From Candidatus Doudnabacteria bacterium RIFCSPHIGHO2_01_48_18 (GTDB lineage: Bacteria > Patescibacteriota > Doudnabacteria > UBA920 > 2-01-FULL-46-14), in contig MFEF01000011.1 in NCBI GenBank assembly GCA_001777515.1, positions 1,803 through 35,173 of the forward strand: a DNA stretch of 33,371 nt, written 5' to 3'. Numbering within the stretch: position 1 is the stretch's first letter; every line of letters starts with the position of its first letter. The notes under the pieces were generated by a model. It saw nothing but the letters and a program-made list of their open reading frames with translations. It was not told the origin of the DNA and did not search any database. Position numbers and translations under genes: made by a program. Positions 27,270 through 33,371 of this stretch are shown piece after piece.

Positions 27270-28939
27270 GTCAAAATCAAAAAATTGTCTTCGCGGTCAT
27301 TTTGCTCGCAGCCACGGGTCTGATTTTTTTTCGGCTGGGCCGCGCTGATCCCCTCGCTGATGACGCGCATTACGCCATGCGAGCGCTCGGTTATTTTGAT
27401 TACATGGCCTCCCAGCAGCAGACAACGCCTGTGCAATGGTTCGGGCAGCGGCCGGTCTGGTCATATCTTTCTTTTCACGATCATCCACCGCTATATTTTT
27501 TCGTCCAGCATATTTTTTTCAAATTTTTCGGTTCCTCCATCGTTGTTTCTCGTCTGACCTCTGCGCTGGCCGCCGCTGGCTCCTTGGTGCTATTTTTTTT
27601 CATTGCGCGACTGCTTGGCGGCCCGCGGCTCGGACTGTTGGCCATGGGGGCGCTGGTTTTGAATAATTATTTTATTTGGCAGGGCAGAATCGGCCTGCTC
27701 GAATCATTTTTTATTTTTTGGGTGCTATTGGGATTGCTCTTTTTACTGAAGGCTATTCAAGTAAAACACAAATTTTTCATGCACAGCGGGTTGTTTTTTG
27801 GTCTGGCTTTGCTGACGAAATACACATTCTTGTTCATTGCTCCCGCGATTGTGCTGTTTGCGCTGGTTTATGACAGGACTGTTTTGAAGAGCAAGCATTT
27901 ATGGCTGGGGGTGCTGGTATTTTTTCTCGTTATTTCTCCGCTGATTGTTTACAATATGAACATGCTGCAGGACCGCGGCCATTTCGATGTGCAGCTTTCT
28001 GACCTGTTTGGCCAGCAGCATGATGATTGGCCGGTTTTGAGGAGCCGGGTAGGAGGACTGCATTTCAATTTTAGGGATACCGCCAGCTATTTGATTTCCG
28101 GAATGTCCTGGCCCTATTTTCTGTTGGTGCTGGCCGCGCTTTTATTTACAATATTTTTGATATTTCATGAAAAACAGAAAATTTTGACCCTCCCTTTGCT
28201 GGTATTATTTTTCCTGTTTGTGTTTCTGGCTTACGTCGGGGGGGCGGATCGCTGGCTCGGTGTTATGGCGCCGTTTGCCTCCCTGTTTGTAGCCGTGCTG
28301 TTAAACCGCTTTTGGCAGTACCATTCGGTCCGGGCCGTCTCAGCACTGCTGGGAATTTATTTTTTAATTTTTCTGATAAATTCTAATCACGTCAGTGCGG
28401 CCTCCAGCAATAAATATCTGACCTCGACTTTACGCAAAGAAAATCTCGGATTTAATCAGCTGGATGAAAAACTTTCCATTTTCTTATATAATAAGCGCCC
28501 GCGGCCAGCCGCGGTAGATATCGCCACCAGGCTGTGGTTTAGCGAAATAAAACCTGAAGCCATTGATTTTCCAACTATAGATAAATCAGAAGGGGAAGAA
28601 GGGCCAATCATTGTTACTGATCCGAATATATCGTGGTTTCCTGTCGCGTGGCTTTTCGAGAGGCGAAAATTTTATGAAAGATATTTGATTGCTTCTGCCG
28701 ACGAATTTGCCGCGATTGCCTCAAGCGCGGACACCCAACCCTCATTTTCCAGACTCCAAGGCTCGGAACTGCTTTTTATAAAAGCATCAACCACGACCGT
28801 GGCCAAACCTGATCTCGTGGTCCCCGAAACCGAGATGGTTCTTGATCTTTTTAAGAAAAGCAATATTCAACCGCAGATCATTTTCGATGACAAAGGCCGT
28901 GAAGCCTTCTATATTTACGAGGGAGTAATTAATCAATGA
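27266..28939 (+). CDS. GT39/PMT-like integral membrane glycosyltransferase
   Basis: The 557-residue protein has about 10-11 transmembrane helices. It carries a first-loop D-D-A-H-Y motif (about residues 32-36; the acidic residue is catalytic in PMT/ArnT enzymes) and H-D-H-P-P-L-Y-F-F (about 71-79), the hallmark of dolichyl/undecaprenyl-phosphate-sugar-dependent transferases. A soluble C-terminal part follows from about residue 380. It uses a lipid-phosphate sugar on the outer membrane face to modify glycan or protein. It overlaps both neighbours by 4 bases, so it is in a tightly coupled operon. Confidence 0.87.
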   Translation: MSQNQKIVFAVILLAATGLIFFRLGRADPLADDAHYAMRALGYFDYMASQQQTTPVQWFGQRPVWSYLSFHDHPPLYFFVQHIFFKFFGSSIVVSRLTSALAAAGSLVLFFFIARLLGGPRLGLLAMGALVLNNYFIWQGRIGLLESFFIFWVLLGLLFLLKAIQVKHKFFMHSGLFFGLALLTKYTFLFIAPAIVLFALVYDRTVLKSKHLWLGVLVFFLVISPLIVYNMNMLQDRGHFDVQLSDLFGQQHDDWPVLRSRVGGLHFNFRDTASYLISGMSWPYFLLVLAALLFTIFLIFHEKQKILTLPLLVLFFLFVFLAYVGGADRWLGVMAPFASLFVAVLLNRFWQYHSVRAVSALLGIYFLIFLINSNHVSAASSNKYLTSTLRKENLGFNQLDEKLSIFLYNKRPRPAAVDIATRLWFSEIKPEAIDFPTIDKSEGEEGPIIVTDPNISWFPVAWLFERRKFYERYLIASADEFAAIASSADTQPSFSRLQGSELLFIKASTTTVAKPDLVVPETEMVLDLFKKSNIQPQIIFDDKGREAFYIYEGVINQ

Positions 28940-30021
28940 GTAAGATATTAATCGCCACTGGAATATTTCCACCTGACGTGGGCGGGCCCGCGACGTACAG
29001 CCGGGCGCTTTCCGGGGAGCTGGCGAAACGCGGCCATAGCGTCGATGTTGTGACGTATGCCGACAAAGATAAAAATCTTCCTCAAACAGATTTTCCGGTG
29101 ACAAGGATCATCCGTTCGCGATTCAAACCCTGGCATTATTGGAAATTTTACCGCGCAGTAGTCAGGCTCGGCGCAAACACTGACCTGATTTACGCGCAAG
29201 GTCAGGTTTCAGAAGGTTATCCGGCATTTATGGCGGCGCGGTATTTGAAAAAACCGCTCGCTGTAAAAATCACTGGTGACTATTCATGGGAACGCGCTGT
29301 AAACAGTGGTTATACGGACGTGCTCATAGACGAATTTCAAAACTTAAAAGATTACCCGCCGGCTATAAAGAGAATGCGCAAGGTTCAGGAAGCCGTCTGC
29401 CGGCACGCGGCATTGATAATTACTCCCTCTGAGTATTTGAAAAAAATCGTTATTGGCTGGGGAATAAAACCGGAAAAGATAAAGGTGATCTACAACGCAG
29501 TAGAAATGCCAGAAATGAAGCTTAGCAAAGATGAGGCTCGTGAAAAGCTTGAGATCGATAAGCATACTTTCCTGATTGTCTCATCTGGCCGCAATGTGCC
29601 GTGGAAAGGATTTGCGCTGTTGGAGGAAGCGGTACAGGAATTGCAGATTACGCGGCCGGAAATTTCTTTAAAGATTTTACACAACTCGCCGCGCCAGCAG
29701 CTTCACGAGTATATTCGGGCCGCCGACGCTTATGTTTTAAATACCGGCTACGAGGGTTTGTCCAACACGCTTGTGGAAGTGCTGAGGCTTGGAACGCCGA
29801 TTATCACAACCCGAGTTTGCGGCAACCCAGAAATCATTAGCGATGGCGTCAACGGTTTACTTGTTGATTACAACTCAAAAGAGCAGCTGACAAGCGCGAT
29901 ATTAGATTTGAAAAACGATCCCGCGCTGCGCCAAAAATTCATTGATAACTCTGTGCCAGGCGCGCGTTTTCAGTTTGATTATATGATTAATGAAACGGAA
30001 AAAGTATTATGCGCGTTTTGA
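28936..30021 (+). CDS. Glycosyltransferase family 4-type enzyme
   Basis: The 361-residue GT-B enzyme has I-F-P-P-D-V-G-G-P-A-T-Y-S-R near the start, P-S-E-Y-L-K-K, V-I-Y-N-A-V-E at the linker, and N-T-G-Y-E-G-L-S-N-T-L-V-E-V-L-R-L-G-T-P-I-I-T-T with the E-x7-E donor motif (here E-G-L-S-N-T-L-V-E). No inactivating change is visible. It overlaps the next gene by 13 bases. Its acceptor and donor sugar cannot be deduced; it is one step in assembling the repeat unit of the surface glycan. Confidence 0.9.
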   Translation: MSKILIATGIFPPDVGGPATYSRALSGELAKRGHSVDVVTYADKDKNLPQTDFPVTRIIRSRFKPWHYWKFYRAVVRLGANTDLIYAQGQVSEGYPAFMAARYLKKPLAVKITGDYSWERAVNSGYTDVLIDEFQNLKDYPPAIKRMRKVQEAVCRHAALIITPSEYLKKIVIGWGIKPEKIKVIYNAVEMPEMKLSKDEAREKLEIDKHTFLIVSSGRNVPWKGFALLEEAVQELQITRPEISLKILHNSPRQQLHEYIRAADAYVLNTGYEGLSNTLVEVLRLGTPIITTRVCGNPEIISDGVNGLLVDYNSKEQLTSAILDLKNDPALRQKFIDNSVPGARFQFDYMINETEKVLCAF

Positions 30022-31100
30022 TGATCAGCCTCGATCGCGGGCTTTTGGGGGGAGGAGCCGGCAGCGGAGACGTGTTGGAGCGGCACAAGAAATACGCAAA
30101 CCTGGCAGGGGAGCTCGACGTGATTGTTTTTTCTGGCCTGCAGTATAGCCAGCAAAATCCGGCCGCGAATTTGCGCGTCATCCCCACAAGGTCAAGCAAA
30201 TTTTCACATTATCACAAAGCCGTCGAGCTTGGCTTGGCTTTGAACAAAGAGCAAGCGTATGATCTTTTGGTGACTCAGGAATTCACAGCGCCCTCTGGCA
30301 TGAGGCTGAAGAAGATTTTAGGCGTACCGTGGATCGTGAATATCCACAGCATGTTTTTCACTGCCGGGTGGCTGGGGTTTAATCTGATCTACTGGTATTT
30401 GTTGTTTCTGATCAAGCGGGCCATAAAACACGCTGACGGCTTTCGCGTTAACAATCAGGACATCCGTGACAAATTGATTTCCTGGCGCATCCAGAAACCG
30501 ATTCTGATACAACCGACGCCGATAGATATAGAAAAATTCAAGATTTCTAGCTTTCGTTTTAAAAACAGTGATTCGCGTTTGAGAGTTTTGTATGTCGGCC
30601 GTTTGGCCGCTGAAAAAAATATCGGACTCTTGATACGGTCTTTCAAAAACATCAAAGGCGATTTTATTTTACAGATAGTCGGCAAGGGCGGAGAAGAGCC
30701 GGAACTGAGACGTCTCGCCGCGGATGATAAACGCATTGAATTTCTAGGTGTTAAATCTCTTTCAGAACTGCCGCCGATTTTCCGCGCGGCTGACATTTTT
30801 GTTTTGCCGTCAAACACGGAGAGCTTTGGCCAGGTTCTGCTGCAGGCCGCGGCCGCAGGCTGCGCCATCATAGCCACTGATACGCCGGGCGCCCGCGCAA
30901 TCCTCGGCAACCCAGAGAGCGGCGTGCTTATTCCTGTGGGTTCGCAAAAACATCTGGAAAAGGCACTCGCAGATTTTTTAAGCAAAAGGTTTGAACGAGA
31001 ATACTGGTCGCAGAAGGCCAAAGAAATGGCCGATAAATACGACGCGGCCGCAGGCCTCGACCGGACAATCATGTTTTGGAAGGAGATTGCCAAAACATGA
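30009..31100 (+). CDS. Glycosyltransferase family 4-type enzyme
   Basis: The 363-residue enzyme begins M-R-V-L-M-I-S-L-D-R-G-L-L-G-G-G, and a hydrophobic stretch near residues 118-138 may touch the membrane. The C-terminal domain has Y-V-G-R-L-A-A-E-K-N-I-G-L-L, I-V-G-K-G-G-E-E-P-E-L and N-T-E-S-F-G-Q-V-L-L-Q-A-A-A-A-G-C-A-I-I. The second acidic residue of the E-x7-E donor motif is replaced by Gln (E-S-F-G-Q-V-L-L-Q), a change tolerated in some GT4 enzymes but worth noting. It is coupled by overlap to both neighbours. Confidence 0.88.
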   Translation: MRVLMISLDRGLLGGGAGSGDVLERHKKYANLAGELDVIVFSGLQYSQQNPAANLRVIPTRSSKFSHYHKAVELGLALNKEQAYDLLVTQEFTAPSGMRLKKILGVPWIVNIHSMFFTAGWLGFNLIYWYLLFLIKRAIKHADGFRVNNQDIRDKLISWRIQKPILIQPTPIDIEKFKISSFRFKNSDSRLRVLYVGRLAAEKNIGLLIRSFKNIKGDFILQIVGKGGEEPELRRLAADDKRIEFLGVKSLSELPPIFRAADIFVLPSNTESFGQVLLQAAAAGCAIIATDTPGARAILGNPESGVLIPVGSQKHLEKALADFLSKRFEREYWSQKAKEMADKYDAAAGLDRTIMFWKEIAKT

Positions 31101-32158
31101 GACTGATTTTTATCACCAGGAAAGTAGATCGCGCTGATCCTTTGACTGGATTTGTTTTTGGCTGGATCGAAGCACTGGCAAGGAATCTTCAGCAGCTTTA
31201 TGTGATTTGCCAGGAGAAGGGGGATGCGTCAGACTTACCCGCAAATGTGGCGGTATATTCCTTTGGTAAGGAAAAAGGATATGGCAGAATCAAACAAGCC
31301 CTGGGCTTGTTTGCGGTCTGCTTCAGGTTCGCGCGGCATGCCGATGGTTTTTTGGTGCACATGCATCCAGTTTATGCGGTATTGGCGGCCCTGCCCGCCA
31401 GGCTGTTTGGAAAGAAAATTGCGCTGTGGTACACGCATAAATCAGTAGATTTGAAGCTAAAAATTGCCCACGCTATGGTAAATTTTATTTTAACTGCGTC
31501 GAAGGAGAGCTTTCGCATTAACTCACCCAAGGTTAAGGTAGTGGGTCACGGCATTGACCTCAGTAAATTCAAGTTTCAAAATCAAACATTAACCAGCGGC
31601 AAAAAATTTCGTCTTCTCACGATCGGCCGGATCAGTCCAGTGAAGGATTACGAAACACTTATCAAGGCTGTTGAGATTTTGGTAAACAAAGAAAATGTTC
31701 AAGACCTCGATGTGCAGATCTATGGCAAAGTCGGTCTTGTTCAGCATCAAAAGTATCTCGATTCTCTCGTTCGGTTTGTGGAAAATGCGGGTCTCGATGA
31801 GATTATTGATTTTCAGGGTGAGGTTCAGCATGATTTTGTCCCGCAGCTCATAAACGAAGCGGATATATTTGTGAATTTGAGCATGACAGGAAGCCTTGAT
31901 AAAAATGTTTTGGAAGCGGCGGCGTCAGGCCGTTTGGTTTTAACATCAAATGAGGCGTTTGAAGAGCCATTCAAAAAAATTTCTCCGGATTTGTTTTTTG
32001 AGCGCAATAACGCCGCGGATCTGGCAAAAAAAATCATGAAGCTCAAAACTATGCCGGAAAGCGAGCGCCGAGAGCTGACTGCTAAACTGCGATCCTGGGT
32101 TGAACAAAATCATGATCTCGAAAAGCTTGCGGGGAAAATAGTGGAATCTTTTTCATGA
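31097..32158 (+). CDS. Glycosyltransferase family 4-type enzyme (divergent)
   Basis: The 353-residue product starts at ATG 31097, giving an ATGA overlap with the preceding stop; a TTG at 31076 is less likely. M-R-L-I-F-I-T-R-K-V-D-R-A-D-P-L-T-G-F is followed by V-V-G-H-G-I-D-L-S-K-F at the linker, I-G-R-I-S-P-V-K-D-Y-E-T-L and N-L-S-M-T-G-S-L-D-K-N-V-L-E-A-A-A-S-G-R-L-V-L. The usual E-G-x-x motif is altered to T-G-S-L-D-K, and the second Glu is kept. It continues the glycan operon. Confidence 0.86.
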   Translation: MRLIFITRKVDRADPLTGFVFGWIEALARNLQQLYVICQEKGDASDLPANVAVYSFGKEKGYGRIKQALGLFAVCFRFARHADGFLVHMHPVYAVLAALPARLFGKKIALWYTHKSVDLKLKIAHAMVNFILTASKESFRINSPKVKVVGHGIDLSKFKFQNQTLTSGKKFRLLTIGRISPVKDYETLIKAVEILVNKENVQDLDVQIYGKVGLVQHQKYLDSLVRFVENAGLDEIIDFQGEVQHDFVPQLINEADIFVNLSMTGSLDKNVLEAAASGRLVLTSNEAFEEPFKKISPDLFFERNNAADLAKKIMKLKTMPESERRELTAKLRSWVEQNHDLEKLAGKIVESFS

Positions 32159-33371
32159 AAAATACCTTTGCGGGAGAAAAAAATATTTACTATGACAAAA
32201 CATCCGGCAACATCTCGGCCGATTTGGACACATTCAAATTGGCTGGCCGGGGTTTAAACCGTGAAGCAGTTTTCGATTTTTTACTCTACAACATTGTCTT
32301 GCCGCCAAACAGTGTTTATCAGGGAATAAATACCTTGTTTCCCGGACAGGAATTCCCATCACTAAAAAATGAGGAATATTCGGAATTGGCTCATACAGCG
32401 AAAACGCGTTTTCAAGGTCCGGAAGCATTCGCGAAGAGACTAGATAAAATCCTGCAGGAATATTTTGCGGCGACCGTGGCCCGCGACAAGCCCACAGCGT
32501 TGATGCTTTCTGGCGGCATTGATTCGGCCATCATCGCAAGCTACCTGCCCAAAGACACAGTTTGCGTGACCTGGGGCGGCTGGGGCGAGGGGACTACGGA
32601 TGTAACCTTTGCCAAAAAGAATTTTTCGCGTTTTGGGCTGAAAGAGCACCTACTCGCTATCGTGGATTATGGCCACGACGAAGATATTTACAAACAGGCG
32701 CTAAAGCAAACCGGTCAGCTTTTTAGTTTTACAGCCTCGGTGCCGCATCTGCGGATGAGTCAAAGACTTTCAGAATATTTCGGGGCAGAAAGAAGCTATC
32801 AGCTGTTTATGGGACAGAACGCGGATACCATCTCTGGCGCTTATCTTGCCACAGAGCACATCTATTACTGGCCGAAAATCAACTGGCTATGGCAGTGGCT
32901 TCCGTGGCAAAAGATATACAATGAGAAGCGAAAATGGTTTTTACCATCGACCACCAACCCAGTTGAGCTTATGGCCTTTTTTCATTCCTGCGCCATTTAC
33001 CCAGGGCCATGGATCAATGTTCCTGCTGGGTATTTTGAAAACAAACTCTCACAAGTGGAAGAGCAGATCGGCAAAAAGATCGAAAAATTTCGCGATCACA
33101 TTTTGATGCATGAGCTCATGACTGAAGCACGGAGAAACCAATATGTCCAAAATAACTTGCCTCCACTATACGGCGCGAGCGTCGCCACTCCGTATTACAA
33201 TAAAGAGGTGGTCAAGCTGTTTATGGAGGTGCCATTTTGGGTCCGCATGAGCGGCAAATTCGATAAGGTTGTGTTCAAGGAACTCGCGCTCCTTCGCGGT
33301 GTTCCCGCAGAGGTCATTGCCAAAGGGAAAAAAGGCATGTCTTATGGTTACCAGGATTATCTAGCACAGAA
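32155..33371 (+). CDS. Asparagine-synthase-like amidotransferase (3' end outside window)
   Basis: The frame is open from ATG 32155 (ATGA overlap with the preceding gene) to the window end, at least 405 residues. The PP-loop S-G-G-I-D-S (residues 119-124) is the ATP-pyrophosphatase motif of class B asparagine synthases. Upstream, Y-N-I-V-L-P-P-N-S-V-Y-Q-G-I-N-T-L-F-P-G-Q corresponds to the end of the glutaminase domain, but the catalytic N-terminal Cys2 and most of that domain are absent: the PP-loop lies near residue 120 rather than beyond 200. In glycan clusters such enzymes may amidate uronic acid residues, using free ammonia or a partner; that fits the dehydrogenase in the same cluster but is inference. 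Confidence 0.82.
   Translation, partial: MKNTFAGEKNIYYDKTSGNISADLDTFKLAGRGLNREAVFDFLLYNIVLPPNSVYQGINTLFPGQEFPSLKNEEYSELAHTAKTRFQGPEAFAKRLDKILQEYFAATVARDKPTALMLSGGIDSAIIASYLPKDTVCVTWGGWGEGTTDVTFAKKNFSRFGLKEHLLAIVDYGHDEDIYKQALKQTGQLFSFTASVPHLRMSQRLSEYFGAERSYQLFMGQNADTISGAYLATEHIYYWPKINWLWQWLPWQKIYNEKRKWFLPSTTNPVELMAFFHSCAIYPGPWINVPAGYFENKLSQVEEQIGKKIEKFRDHILMHELMTEARRNQYVQNNLPPLYGASVATPYYNKEVVKLFMEVPFWVRMSGKFDKVVFKELALLRGVPAEVIAKGKKGMSYGYQDYLAQ

Noticed and set aside
1-33371. CRISPR array, complete insertion sequence or prophage
   Set aside because: No regularly spaced identical repeats, transposase, integrase or phage structural genes were seen; the repeats present are palindromic elements, pilin 5' duplications and the DGR repeats.

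Overview
This window looks like a chromosomal segment of a Candidate Phyla Radiation (Patescibacteria) bacterium, probably from a parcubacterial-type lineage. The reasons are a cluster of short, rapidly diverging type IV prepilin genes, a long S-layer-like surface protein built from beta domains, an alkyltransferase-like (ATL) protein, lamin-tail-domain proteins, tightly overlapping genes, short dispersed repeats encoding R-R-R-Q-G-Y-G-G-Q, and a diversity-generating retroelement (DGR). The placement comes from gene content only; there is no rRNA in the window. Almost everything is on the + strand.

Positions 1-6048 hold a pilin array. Five type IV prepilins with a near-identical 5' end and divergent C-terminal halves, two minor pilins (PilW/GspJ-like and PilX-like) and a last, possibly major, pilin are interleaved with two toxin-antitoxin-like modules: a catalytically gutted AbiEii-type gene with a small partner, and BrnT/BrnA. 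Each module directly follows a prepilin truncated at the same codon (after G-L-L-A). Several pilin leaders contain palindromic insertions flanked by TTTAC/TTTAT duplications. The same kind of element recurs after the S-layer gene and inside the 5' end of an epimerase gene.

Positions 6091-12066 hold a PAS histidine kinase with a single-domain response regulator, a 728-residue lamin-tail/OB-fold surface protein with a C-terminal LPRTG sorting signal, HU, tRNA-Pro(UGG), a VirB2/TrbC-like small membrane protein, a SpoIIM-family membrane protein, an ATL protein and tRNA-Gly(UCC). A 568-base AT-rich gap (12067-12634) with three perfect DnaA-box sequences leads to the 1297-residue S-layer-like protein (12635-16528).

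Positions 16668-19961 hold a membrane-anchored TPR protein, an O-antigen-ligase/TPR fusion and a small membrane-anchored winged-helix protein. Positions 20001-23191 hold a DGR island bounded by two related 27-base palindromes. It contains a coiled-coil protein with a leaderless promoter, a target gene whose last 40 codons are the variable repeat (VR), a strong hairpin, a template repeat (TR), an Avd-type helical-bundle gene on the opposite strand, and the reverse transcriptase. VR and TR align without gaps over 119 bases with 15 differences, 12 of them at TR adenines. The reverse transcriptase is split by a frameshift located in an (AG)9 tract; one more AG unit, or two fewer, would restore it. 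This suggests that diversification could be switched by phase variation, unless the shift is a sequencing or assembly error.

Positions 23177-33371 hold a surface polysaccharide cluster: five glycosyltransferase-4-type enzymes, a GT39-like membrane transferase, a short UDP-sugar dehydrogenase, an NAD-dependent epimerase with a duplicated, interrupted start, and an asparagine-synthase-like amidotransferase cut by the window end. Together with the ligase, S-layer and pili, the window is essentially a cell-surface locus with several layers of sequence variability: pilin recombination, palindromic insertions and the DGR.
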